From NCBI RefSeq assembly GCF_000714715.1, contig NZ_JMFO01000003.1, positions 1 to 64,000 of the forward strand: DNA of 64,000 bases. The letters are read 5' to 3'. The stretch is from Candidatus Magnetobacterium casense (GTDB taxonomy: Bacteria > Nitrospirota > Thermodesulfovibrionia > Thermodesulfovibrionales > Magnetobacteriaceae). Numbering within the stretch: position 1 is the stretch's first letter; each line of letters begins with the position of its first letter. Both the position numbers and the translations under genes were made by a program. The notes under the pieces were generated by a model. That model saw only the letters and a list, made by a program, of their open reading frames with translations, did not search any database and was not told where the DNA came from. This document shows, in pieces, positions 1 to 7,976 of this stretch.

Positions 1-2
1 CT

Positions 3-704
3 GAAATAAACAAGATATTGGATGATATAGTCAATGTTGAGATAGGCAGTATTACCAGGGTGAGGATATTAGAGGCGGCAGCGATAGGTGCTTATAGAGC
101 AGAGACAGGCGCAGAAGTTGTAAAGGTCTTGGTATGTGATGACGCACCTCAATTTAAGTTAATAACTGAGGATTTAGGATTATGTTGGGTTCATGAAGGT
201 AGGCATTACAAGAAGCTAATGCCAATTATCTCCGAGTATAAACGAAAGGTATCTCTATTTTTAGAGCAATACTGGGGATACTATAAGAAATTATTAAGGT
301 ATCAGGAAAATCCCTCTGAAGAAGTAGCAAAGGTATTAGACGAGGAGTTTGACAGAATATTCTGGCAACAGACAGGATATAGGGAGTTGGATGAGAGGAT
401 ATTGAAGACATTTGCAAAAAAAGAGGAAATGCTAAAGGTACTGAAATACCCACAGATACCGTTGCACAATAATGGTACAGAACTGGAAGCAAGAGTTCAG
501 GTAAGGTTACGAGATGTGAGTTTACAGACAAAAACAGACGAAGGTACAAAGGCAAAGGATACTTTTTTATCAGTTATCAGAACTGCTAAAAAGTTGGGAG
601 TGAATGCCTATAAATACATATCGGATAGGATAAGCAGACAATTTAAAATGACAGCCTTATCTGATATCATCAGAAGTAAAACAGAAGGATTGTCTCCAGG
701 GTAA
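3..704 (+). CDS. DDE transposase, C-terminal part (IS66-like), cut by window edge
   Basis: The frame is open to the left edge, so the gene starts outside the window; the TTG at 18 is only an internal codon. An Asp sits in VCDDAPQFK (the second D of a DDE triad would fit) and a Glu in HNNGTELEAR (the third acidic residue). The tail KKLGVNAYKYISDRIS is typical of large IS66-like transposases found in many environmental bacteria. Cut-and-paste transposition is expected of the family. The gene is AT-rich, like the next 1 kb and unlike most of the window, and it abuts a truncated defence gene, so the element may have caused that truncation. The family label is from memory of such proteins, not a search. 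Confidence 0.75.
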   Translation, partial: EINKILDDIVNVEIGSITRVRILEAAAIGAYRAETGAEVVKVLVCDDAPQFKLITEDLGLCWVHEGRHYKKLMPIISEYKRKVSLFLEQYWGYYKKLLRYQENPSEEVAKVLDEEFDRIFWQQTGYRELDERILKTFAKKEEMLKVLKYPQIPLHNNGTELEARVQVRLRDVSLQTKTDEGTKAKDTFLSVIRTAKKLGVNAYKYISDRISRQFKMTALSDIIRSKTEGLSPG

Positions 705-712
705 AAAAGTGT

Positions 713-737
713 TTACCTTGAAATTTAAAGAGGATAC
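713..737 (+). repeat. Short repeat shared with 52102-52126
   Basis: About 24 of 26 bases match the stretch near 52102, built around a core of TTACC, then GAAAT, then TAAAGAGGATAC. Here it lies just after the transposase stop and just before the broken thsA frame. At 52102 it follows a GC-rich dispersed repeat. It may be an insertion-sequence end or a recombination scar. Confidence 0.5.
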
Positions 738-1603
738 ATTATATACTTAGTAGAATAAAAATATTATTGGGACATAACAAAAGAGAACATTATTGTATTT
801 TCAGAAAAGTGAACAAAAACGATAAAATTTATGCAAACGATAGAGACAAGTTTATTTACGATCAGACCAAACAAGATTTAAGAATAAAGGATTTACAGAG
901 ATATTCAATAAATGTAGTTTTAGTTGATGAATACACTGAAATAACCGGTATTTTAGAGCAAGTTGAGAAGCTATACAGGAAAAAGATAGTCTTTATCTCT
1001 GGAAGTGCAAATAGCTATGGCGATTGGGAAACAGGAAAAGCTCTAAAATTCGTCAAGGATTTGAGTCATAAATTAGCCTCAGAGGGAAACAAACTTGTTT
1101 CAGGTTACGGATTAGGTATTGGTTCTACGGTTATCACCGGAGCATTGGAATATATTTTTTCCACCAGGTATAGACATTTAGACGAACATATCATGTTGTA
1201 TCCTTTCCCCCAAACATCAAGTACAACATCGCCTGAACAACGGGAAGAATTATTTAGCAAGTATAGACATGAGATGATTTCAAATACAGGTGTGGCTATT
1301 TTTATTTTTGGTAATAAGATTAAAGAAGATGGTAGAGAAGTTATAGCTGATGGTGTATTAAAAGAGTTTAATATTGCTATCGAGCATGGATTAAATGTTA
1401 TACCTGTCGGAGCAACGGGTTTTGCTGCTGAGGAGTTATGGAAAAGAGTTAATGATAACTTTGGTGAATTCTATGGCGATAACGATAAAATAAAGTCTCT
1501 GTTTCAAAAACTCGGAGATAAAGATTCTACCATTGAAGAGCTAATCGAAAGTGTAATAAAAATACTGCATATCCTGCAGCAATCAAACGTTAAAGGAGTA
1601 TAA
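722..1603 (+). pseudogene. Truncated ThsA-like gene: end of SIR2 domain plus SLOG/STALD domain
   Basis: The longest start-to-stop reading begins at TTG 767 (278 aa), but the frame opens only at 722 after a TGA. The first roughly 60 residues (HYCIF, then DLQRYSINVVLVDEYTEI) look like the tail of a SIR2 domain. From residue about 70, FISGSANSYG, SGYGLGIGS, MLYPFPQ, FIFGNK and IPVGATGFAAEELW match the SLOG/STALD fold of Thoeris ThsA. In that family STALD binds a TIR-made cyclic ADP-ribose derivative and switches on the SIR2 NADase. The catalytic SIR2 core is missing, so the product should not be an active NADase. The gene is followed 6 bases after its stop by a thsB-like start. A solo signal-binding protein is possible but less likely than decay. 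Confidence 0.75.
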
Positions 1604-1609
1604 ATAGCA

Positions 1610-1693
1610 ATGAGATACGTATTTTTTAGTTTTGATTACGATAGAGATATTTGGAGGGTAAACGTTGTTCGTAATAATTGGGTAACAATGTGA
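1610..1693 (+). pseudogene. ThsB-like TIR fragment, first 27 codons only
   Basis: ATG 1610 follows a good ribosome site (AAAGGAG, 1593-1599) and the thsA stop. The 27 residues begin RYVFFSFDYDRDIWR and continue NVVRNNWV before a TGA. This is the characteristic opening of the TIR-like ThsB family (DUF1863/MTH538 type), in which FSF then a YE/YD-DIWR motif starts the domain. Everything after WVT is missing. The following 90 bases are AT-rich and unrelated, leading into gspG. Together with the preceding thsA remnant this identifies the locus as a former Thoeris system. Confidence 0.68.
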
Positions 1694-1781
1694 GCTACTT
1701 GGATATCTGTCATTTCTTTCCGTCATTTTGTTATCATACATATAATGATGTATATTTGGTTATAGATTGGAGGTATTGAGA

Positions 1782-2228
1782 TTGAAGAGGCTTAGAGGGA
1801 TATTGACCCGTGACAGGGTAATGAGTGATAAGGGTGGTTTTACGTTGATAGAGCTGCTTGTTGTGATGGTGATATTAGGGTTATTGGCGGCCCTGGTTGG
1901 ACCGAGGGTGTTTTCGAAGGTTGGCAAGGGTAAGCAGGCGGCTGCAAAGACACAGATCGAGTTATTATCTCAGGGCATCGAGCAATTTAAGGTCGATACC
2001 GGTCGGTTCCCCAGCAACGAGGAAGGTCTTGAGGCCCTGCGCACCAACCCCGGCGCCGATGGATGGGATGGCCCCTATCTGAAGAAGAAAGTCCCCCTTG
2101 ATCCTTGGAAACAGCCCTATCACTACGTCTATCCCGGTACTAATGGCGATTATGATATCTTCTCCTATGGCGCCGACAACAAAGAGGGCGGAGATGGCGA
2201 CAACAAGGACATCAACAGTTGGGAATGA
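1782..2228 (+). CDS. gspG: Type II secretion major pseudopilin GspG (orphan)
   Basis: The prepilin motif KGGFTLIELLVVMVILGLLAAL gives the G|F cleavage site and the hydrophobic N-terminal helix. It is followed by GPRVFSKVGKGK and a C-terminal half with RFPSNEEGLEAL, GPYLKKKVPLDPW, PYHYVYPG and SYGADNKEGG, all hallmarks of GspG and its calcium-binding tip. A GGAGG at 1769-1773 sits 8 bases before TTG 1782, so this start is preferred over TTG 1767; ATG 1821 is also possible. No other secretion genes lie nearby. The gene sits between a broken defence locus and a dispersed repeat that begins right after the stop, so it may be an orphan of a rearrangement or act with a distant gsp operon. Confidence 0.9.
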   Translation: MKRLRGILTRDRVMSDKGGFTLIELLVVMVILGLLAALVGPRVFSKVGKGKQAAAKTQIELLSQGIEQFKVDTGRFPSNEEGLEALRTNPGADGWDGPYLKKKVPLDPWKQPYHYVYPGTNGDYDIFSYGADNKEGGDGDNKDINSWE

Positions 2229-2352
2229 CAAATAACGGAGCATAAATGTTTAGAACATTAGGGATAAGAATAATGGGGTCAAGGGGACTGGTCCCCTTGC
2301 AGGGGGGTCTGAGGGGGGCGAGCCGCCCCCTTCTTTACTTCCTTACGTATAA
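2229..2352 (+). repeat. Dispersed repeat, copy A (AT-rich head plus GC-rich hairpin tail)
   Basis: The head (2229-2272: AAATAACGGAGCATAAATG, then TTTAGAACATTAGGG) recurs inverted at 49639-49691, and its first 18 bases recur at 36737-36753. The tail (2274-2352) has a palindrome AAGGGGACTGGTCCCCTT at 2281-2298 and a second stem GGGGGGCG/CGCCCCC, and ends TTACGTATAATTA. The tail is related to copies at 15618 and 51993 but lacks about 28 bases found there. It begins directly after the gspG stop and could act as a terminator. Confidence 0.75.
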
Positions 2353-2402
2353 TTATGGGCAAGTACTTAACAAGAGAGGGTGGGTAGAAAAGTGTAGTTG
2401 TT

Positions 2403-3662
2403 TTACAGTCCCAGCTCCTGTGGCAGTCCGATCCTTCCAAGTACGGCTGATGCGGCGGCTACGGCCGGATTTGACAGGTAAACTTCGCTCTGTGGATGTC
2501 CCATTCTGCCGACAAAGTTTCTGTTGGTAGTGGCGATGGCCCTTTCTCCCTTTGCCAGTATTCCCATGTGTCCGCCCAGACATGGGCCGCACGTTGGAGT
2601 TGATACTGCAGCCTCGGCTTCTATAAACACCTCCAGTAGCCCTTCCCTCATGGCCTCCATGTAGATGGCCTGCGTGGCTGGGATGACAATGAGGCGAACG
2701 TTTGTGTTGACCTTCCGCCCCTTTATAACGGCTGCGGCCTCCCTGAGGTCTTCGAGGCGACCGTTTGTGCATGAACCGATGACCACCTGGTCAATGGTCA
2801 CGTTGGTCAGTTCGCTTGCCGGACGCACGTTGGAGGGCAGGTGCGGGCAGGCCACGGTTGGTTGTATCCGTGAGCAGTCGTAGTCTCTGACGTCGAAGTA
2901 GGTTGCCTCTTTGCCGGAGGTGTAAAAAGTGCATGGTCGTTTGGCCCTGTCATTGAGGTATGCGCGCGTGGTGTCATCTGGGACGATGATGCCGCTTTTT
3001 CCGCCAGCCTCTATTGCCATGTTGCACATGGTCAGGCGGTGGTGCATGGGCATGGCGCTTATCACCTCACCCTCAAACTCCATTGCCATGTACAGGGCAC
3101 CATCCACGCCGATATCGCCGATGGTGTGCAGGATCAGGTCCTTACCGCCGACCCACTTGTTCAACTTCCCGTGGTAGACGAACTTCATCGATTCCGGCAC
3201 CTTAAACCAGCACTGCCCACTGGCCATGGCCGCGGCAACATCGGTGGACCCCACGCCCGTGGAAAACGCCCCCAATGCCCCATACGTACAGGTGTGGCTG
3301 TCTGCCCCAATGACCAGGTCTCCGGCAACGACCAATCCCTGCTCGGGCAGCAGGGCATGTTCAACCCCCATTCGGCCCACGTCAAAAAACAGGCTCATGT
3401 CGTACTCCCGTGCAAAGTCCTTGAGTTCCTTGCACTGTTCTGCCGCCTTGATGTCCTTCTGCGGGGCAAAGTGGTCGGAGACAAACACCACCCTGTCCTT
3501 GTCAAAGACGCCCTTGGCCCCTATCTTCCGGAATTCCTGGATAGCGATGGGGGCCGTTATATCGTTGGCCAGAACCAGGTCAACCTTGGCGTTGATCAGC
3601 TCCCCACGCTCAACCTCCTGCTTTGCGGCGTGTGCAGCGAGAATCTTCTCTGTGATAGTCAT
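2403..3662 (-). CDS. leuC: 3-isopropylmalate dehydratase large subunit (LeuC/HacA type)
   Basis: This 419-residue protein is of the short, archaeal-like LeuC type that isomerises 2- to 3-isopropylmalate in leucine synthesis. GADSHTCTYGALGAFSTGVGSTD near residue 120 carries the substrate and first cluster region. GSCTNGR (about 290) and TCGPCLGGHMG (about 350) supply the cysteines for the [4Fe-4S] cluster. The length is normal and the sequence complete. The small subunit leuD is not next to it, so the pair is split in this genome. Homoaconitase-type activity cannot be excluded because the two families share these motifs. The upstream region on its strand (3663-3720) is short and AT-rich and probably holds the promoter. 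Confidence 0.93.
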   Translation of the reverse strand: MTITEKILAAHAAKQEVERGELINAKVDLVLANDITAPIAIQEFRKIGAKGVFDKDRVVFVSDHFAPQKDIKAAEQCKELKDFAREYDMSLFFDVGRMGVEHALLPEQGLVVAGDLVIGADSHTCTYGALGAFSTGVGSTDVAAAMASGQCWFKVPESMKFVYHGKLNKWVGGKDLILHTIGDIGVDGALYMAMEFEGEVISAMPMHHRLTMCNMAIEAGGKSGIIVPDDTTRAYLNDRAKRPCTFYTSGKEATYFDVRDYDCSRIQPTVACPHLPSNVRPASELTNVTIDQVVIGSCTNGRLEDLREAAAVIKGRKVNTNVRLIVIPATQAIYMEAMREGLLEVFIEAEAAVSTPTCGPCLGGHMGILAKGERAIATTNRNFVGRMGHPQSEVYLSNPAVAAASAVLGRIGLPQELGL

Positions 3663-3808
3663 ACATGTCCTCCAAAATAGTTACAAACAAAACATAGTCT
3701 CCTAATTTTAGCATATTGACTGAAGTGTTTATAAGCAAATTTTTTTACGTCGGCACCACTGTAGTGAATGTATTCCGGGTGAAAAGATTAAGCAGGTGTT
3801 TTTTGGAA

Positions 3809-3842
3809 CCCCCTCCTCCCTCTGTGGTCGGGGTGGAGGGGG
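3809..3842 (-). terminator. GC-rich hairpin after the FG-GAP gene
   Basis: CCCCCTCC (3809-3816) pairs with GGAGGGGG (3835-3842) across an 18-base loop. Reading the minus strand, a run of A bases rather than T bases follows, so it is a plausible but unproven transcription end for the gene that stops at 3884. The rest of 3663-3883 shows nothing else recognisable. Confidence 0.4.
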
Positions 3843-3883
3843 ATTCGACTAAACTACGGAGTGTTTTTTGGATGTGTTTGTGG

Positions 3884-4987
3884 TCAGTACTTTATCTGCC
3901 AGGGTGACTGTATGGTCCCAGGGGAGCCGCCGCCGGTGATTGTCGCAGCGTTCATAAACCAGATGACCACCTCACCGGTAGATGGGTTTTGCCACAGGAT
4001 ATCTCCCTTGCCATCGCCGTTGAAGTCACGCACTCCTTTGGCCAGCCATGGGGTTGCAACCACAGCAACTACACCTCCGTTGATCACCATTGAGGCATTC
4101 ATAAACCAGATGGCTGCATGACCACTGACCGTGTTTTGCCAGAGTACGTCTGCCTTGCCATCGCCATCGAAGTCACCGGTATCTACTATCAACCATTGAG
4201 ATGCGGCATCTCCCGGAGAGCCTGAACTGTGTATCACTGTGCCATTCATAAGCCAGACAACAATTTGACCACTGGCCGTGTTTTGCCAGAGGATGTCTGC
4301 CTTGCCATCGCCATCGAAGTCACCGGTGGCTTTAATTTGCCAGTTTAAGTCGCTCACAATCCCAGGGAATCCACCGCTGACAATGACAGTTCCATTCATT
4401 ATCCAGATGGCCACTTGACCTGTCACGGTGTTGTACCAGAGAATATCACTCTTGCCATCGGCATTTAAGTCAGCCACCGCTTTTATCTGCCAGGTCATGT
4501 CAGGGACAGTGGATGGCGAACCACCCAAGGTTATTGTATATCCGTCCATGAGCCAGATAATTACCTGACCGCTGGTGGTGTTTTGCCAGACAATATCGCT
4601 CTTGCCATCGCCGTTGAAGTCACCCGTTCCTTTTATCTGCCATGTCAAGTCTGATACTGTAGCTGGCGATCCTCCTGTTGCTATCTCGTCATCATCCAGT
4701 AGCCAGATGACTACCTGGCCGGTAGAGATGTTCTGCCAGAGGATGTCGCTCTTGCCGTCACCGTTAAAGTCTGCCCTCTTACCCGATTTGGGTGGTATGG
4801 CAGCACTATGGCCTGCATCGGCATCCTTGAGGCTATTGTCGGATATCTCCGGCTCCGGGACGTTGCCGAGGGTTGAAGCAAAGACCATACCCTGGTTGAA
4901 AACCGCTAACACCATGCAGACAAACAGCAACAGAAATCTTATAGACAACCGTGTATGTCTGACATGTTTATTCCTCACTTGTTTCAT
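3884..4987 (-). CDS. Secreted FG-GAP/VCBS repeat protein
   Basis: This 367-residue protein opens with a basic stretch and a hydrophobic signal sequence (LSIRFLLLFVCMVLAVF, ending near FAS). After a short linker come six repeats of about 47 residues, each with a calcium-binding core such as DFNGDGKSDILWQN, then TGQVVIWLMNG and a WQIK end. The pattern is that of a beta-propeller with calcium loops, as in integrin-like and lectin-like surface proteins. It is probably exported and cell-surface or secreted, with adhesion or binding the usual role, but no substrate can be named. The repeats are also alike at DNA level, so recombination could change their number. Confidence 0.82.
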   Translation of the reverse strand: MKQVRNKHVRHTRLSIRFLLLFVCMVLAVFNQGMVFASTLGNVPEPEISDNSLKDADAGHSAAIPPKSGKRADFNGDGKSDILWQNISTGQVVIWLLDDDEIATGGSPATVSDLTWQIKGTGDFNGDGKSDIVWQNTTSGQVIIWLMDGYTITLGGSPSTVPDMTWQIKAVADLNADGKSDILWYNTVTGQVAIWIMNGTVIVSGGFPGIVSDLNWQIKATGDFDGDGKADILWQNTASGQIVVWLMNGTVIHSSGSPGDAASQWLIVDTGDFDGDGKADVLWQNTVSGHAAIWFMNASMVINGGVVAVVATPWLAKGVRDFNGDGKGDILWQNPSTGEVVIWFMNAATITGGGSPGTIQSPWQIKY

Positions 4988-5224
4988 AGAATCCTCCTTT
5001 TTTTATGAGCCTGCTTTTTTACTAATCAGATTAGCACAAACAACCACGCCGTGTCAATCCAAAAGAGTCTTTAATAGCAATGGTCTATGGTGTATCCGAA
5101 AAAATATAAAAAAAATACACCCCCTTTATTAATTTATTGAAATCCTGCATAATATAAAAACAAGACAGGATGCTACTATATGAGTTTGCTGTTTTACTAT
5201 AAAATTGAAGGATGAGAGGTTAAT

Positions 5225-5665
5225 ATGGCAGTAAAGCAAATGTTCGTATGTTGTAGGAAGTCTATTTATCAACAACTCAGTCTTATATTTAAGGAATATA
5301 ACAAACAGGTGGACGTAAGGTATTTTGGCAGGACGGCAGACCTTGAAGAGGCACTCGGCCGGGATGAAGACTGCTGCATGCTAATGCTGGATGCCGTGAT
5401 GGAAAAACGTTCCATCTTTGAGTTGGCCATAAAGATCAAGCAAGACAACCCTGAGATCAATACACTGTTACTGGTATCATCCGACGCCACCAAGGATGAA
5501 CTGGTAGAGGTCATTGACGCCAAGGCTGTTTGCGGTGTACTGTTGATACCTTTTACATCGTCTCAGGTTGAGGACTATATCACACGGGTATGCTGTCTTG
5601 ACAGGGAAGAAGAAGAAACCCCGTTAACGGCAAAAAAGAATGTTGTAAGAAAGCATAAATTCTAA
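5225..5665 (+). CDS. Degenerate receiver-like protein
   Basis: This 146-residue protein has alternating beta/alpha pattern of a response-regulator receiver. An Asp stands in MLMLDAVM at the place of the phosphoacceptor, but the N-terminal acidic pair is replaced (VCCRKS). The conserved Lys of the KP motif is replaced (LLIPFTS). The C-terminal 25 residues are basic and charged, without an output domain. It may be a phosphorylation-independent receiver. It converges with the CheY-like gene at 5865-6266, and a hairpin lies between them. Start ATG 5225 follows GAGAGG. Confidence 0.55.
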   Translation: MAVKQMFVCCRKSIYQQLSLIFKEYNKQVDVRYFGRTADLEEALGRDEDCCMLMLDAVMEKRSIFELAIKIKQDNPEINTLLLVSSDATKDELVEVIDAKAVCGVLLIPFTSSQVEDYITRVCCLDREEEETPLTAKKNVVRKHKF

Positions 5666-5731
5666 TTCTTTAGGGTAATAACCGTACTTTTGATAGTTTT
5701 ATAAAAGAAAGACAAACCACCTACGCCTAAG

Positions 5732-5753
5732 ATTGCTCTGCCATAAGAGCAAT
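5732..5753. terminator. Bidirectional hairpin between convergent genes
   Basis: ATTGCTCT (5732-5739) and AGAGCAAT (5746-5753) form a perfect 8-bp stem with a 6-base loop. Further out, AAAAGAAAG at 5702-5710 can pair with CTTTCTTTTT at 5763-5772. It lies between the genes ending at 5665 and 5865, where a two-way terminator is expected. Confidence 0.55.
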
Positions 5754-5864
5754 AAAACATGCCTTTCTTTTTAACTACAGGTGACACAGGTGCCTCTACA
5801 GCCGCTCGATCCACAACTTCCAATCAAGTTCCAGAGAGCAGCGTAGGGGGTATCTCTGTGTGGT

Positions 5865-6266
5865 TTATCCTTCGATTAGCTTGTATTTACGTAAGATGTC
5901 GAGCAGCTTGTTCTTGTCGATAGGTTTTACGAGGTAATCGTTACATCCCCACTCAAATGCCTCATTCTTTTCCTCTTGCAGGTCATAGGCGGTAGTCATA
6001 ATGACCTTTACCTCGTATTGTTGTTCGACGCCGGCTTTTTTTTCCATTTCTCGCAAGTCCTTCAGTGCCTGCTGCCCATCCATCTCCGGCATCATTATGT
6101 CCATACAGATCAGGTCATAGGGTTCGCCATCCTTCCAGGCATGGACGAAGGCCTCCAGTGCCTCCTCTCCGTTTATTGCCACATCACAGTTCCCATATCG
6201 GGAAAGGATCCTCTGTAAGAGCGTTCTGCTCTTAAATTCGTCTTCTACGACCAACGCTTTCATCAA
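5865..6266 (-). CDS. Single-domain response regulator (CheY-like)
   Basis: This 133-residue protein is one complete receiver domain. The acidic pocket is VVEDE, the phosphoacceptor Asp is in MDIMMPEMDG, the switch Thr is in MTTAY, and the Lys is in LVKPID. No output domain is present, so it works by protein-protein contact. It lies 71 bases downstream of a receiver-kinase gene on the same strand and is probably its phosphorylation partner. A flagellin gene is near, but a chemotaxis role is only a guess. Confidence 0.88.
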   Translation of the reverse strand: MMKALVVEDEFKSRTLLQRILSRYGNCDVAINGEEALEAFVHAWKDGEPYDLICMDIMMPEMDGQQALKDLREMEKKAGVEQQYEVKVIMTTAYDLQEEKNEAFEWGCNDYLVKPIDKNKLLDILRKYKLIEG

Positions 6267-6337
6267 CTTACCTCCGGTTTCTCATAAACATTCAATGAAT
6301 TCCCTGATGGTTCTGCAGTGTTTAAACCACGGAAACC

Positions 6338-7552
6338 TCACACTCTAAACTCTATTGTAAACATGGCGCCTGTTTCGGTGTTTTCGACATATAAACTGCC
6401 GCCCATGTGATTTTCAATGATTACCTTTGACATATACAGGCCAATACCGATGCCGTCTTCCCTCGTTGTAAAGTACGGCTCAAAAACCCTGTCGATAATA
6501 GTCTCCGGTATGCCCTGGCCATTGTCTTTGATCTTTACCATGACATTTTTGTGGTCTCGGCATATAGTTATATCTATGTCGCCCCTGCTGTTGGTTGTGA
6601 ACTCTCCGCCCTGGCGTTTTTTAAGAATTGCATCCCTGGCGTTATTGAGTACGTTGAGTATAACCTGCTGAAATTCACCGGGGTAACCTCTTATAACAAG
6701 CCCTGTTGAAGCACCCAAGCCCACAGTATTATCGGAGACAACGGTTGAACGGACATAGATGTCCATGCTCTGCAGTTGAATGTGTACCAACGAAATAACG
6801 TCCTCGATGGCCTGTCTTATATCAAAGGAGACCTGGTCCTTGTTGGGTTTGAAGAAATTGTAAAAATCCGTAATGGTGTTGGACATGAAGGCCAACTGCG
6901 CCATTGACTCCCTGGACATATTCTGTATGTATAGTTTGTCTATTTCGCCGAACTCATATGCCTCCTCAAGGTCCTGGATGAGCAACCCTATGACGTTTAA
7001 GGGCTGCCGCCACTGGTGCGATATGGCCACCATCATTTCGCCCATTGCGGCCAGCTTTGACTGCTGTATCAGCATGTGCTCCTTCCGGCGCCCCTTTTCG
7101 ATCTCATCCCTCACCTTGGATTCGAGATTTTTGTTGAGCTCCTCCAGTTGTCTGGACTTCTCCTTCAACTTCCTTTCCATGTTGTGCTTATACAGGGCCA
7201 TCTCTATGATTATACGCAACTCTCGCTTTTCAAACGGTTTGATTATATACCCGAATGGGTCCGTCTCCTTTGCCCTCTGGAGGGTCTTGTCGTCGGTATA
7301 GGAGGTCAGATAGACAATGGGTATATTCAGAAATGCGCTTATATTCTCTGCCGCCTCTATCCCGTCCATATCCCCGCGCAGGAGTATGTCCATGAGGATT
7401 ATGTCAGGGCGTTCATCCTCTGCCTTCTTTACCGCATCCTCACCACTAAAGACTACCGAGCACACATTATAGTCCAACCCCTCAAGCATCTCTTTTAGGC
7501 TGGTAGCGATGATCCACTCGTCCTCCACAACCATAATCCTGGTTTTTACCAA
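6338..7552 (-). CDS. Receiver-histidine kinase (N-terminal receiver, cytoplasmic)
   Basis: 404 residues. A receiver fills about 1-120 (VVEDEW, LMDILLRGDMDG, YLTSY, IIKPFE), followed by a coiled coil (about 125-165). The kinase H-box is AISHQWRQPLN, the N-box LNVLNNARDAI, then DNGQGIP and the G2 box GIGIGLYMSK. No membrane segment is visible. The domain order (receiver before kinase) marks a kinase whose own activity is set by an upstream phosphate source. It is paralogous to the gene at 49693-50883. It heads a two-gene operon with the CheY-like protein. Start ATG 7552 lies at the edge of a 424-bp intergenic region shared with the flagellin gene. Confidence 0.88.
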   Translation of the reverse strand: MVKTRIMVVEDEWIIATSLKEMLEGLDYNVCSVVFSGEDAVKKAEDERPDIILMDILLRGDMDGIEAAENISAFLNIPIVYLTSYTDDKTLQRAKETDPFGYIIKPFEKRELRIIIEMALYKHNMERKLKEKSRQLEELNKNLESKVRDEIEKGRRKEHMLIQQSKLAAMGEMMVAISHQWRQPLNVIGLLIQDLEEAYEFGEIDKLYIQNMSRESMAQLAFMSNTITDFYNFFKPNKDQVSFDIRQAIEDVISLVHIQLQSMDIYVRSTVVSDNTVGLGASTGLVIRGYPGEFQQVILNVLNNARDAILKKRQGGEFTTNSRGDIDITICRDHKNVMVKIKDNGQGIPETIIDRVFEPYFTTREDGIGIGLYMSKVIIENHMGGSLYVENTETGAMFTIEFRV

Positions 7553-7819
7553 TTCAGTTGTTATCCCTTTCCCGCAACAGTTTTTATAAAGCTGCCATGC
7601 ATCTATGCATAGTTATGTATATTCTATGAGGTCTTTGCCCTTTATGTCAACCATATCTTGTTGAACGCATAAAGAAAAATTTTCCTGACACCGTAAAAAA
7701 ATTTCCACCCAGTCTGCCACCGCCCAATCACCGTGGATATCTCGTCAATGTGTCTCAGGCGGCAGGTTATCCTTAATACAAGCGGGTGTTAACCTGAATT
7801 CTTCCATGAATTTATTTTC

Positions 7820-7862
7820 TGGCACGACAGTTGCTATAGAATAATCAGTTTATTTTAAACTG
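7820..7862 (+). promoter_or_regulatory. Sigma-54 promoter and stem-loop upstream of flagellin
   Basis: TGGCAC (7820-7825), five bases, then TTGCT (7831-7835) is an excellent match to the -24/-12 sigma-54 consensus. Transcription would begin near 7846, at an inverted repeat CAGTTTA-TTT-TAAACTG (7846-7862), leaving a leader of about 130 bases to the ATG at 7977. The stem could be a transcript hairpin or an operator. The rest of the intergenic stretch 7553-7976 shows an AT-rich centre near 7640-7690 and no other gene. An enhancer for an NtrC-type activator is expected upstream but I could not define one. Confidence 0.72.
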
Positions 7863-7976
7863 GCTGTAGAATAACAGACTAACTGAGGTATTTTATTATG
7901 TTACTAAGTTGTTACAGGCAAGCTATACGGATGGATATAAAATTATCTAAGTTCAAACAATACATGGAGGTGTAAT

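Noticed and set aside
2246..2530. 94-residue plus-strand frame after gspG
   Set aside because: It is made of the dispersed repeat and the antisense of leuC.
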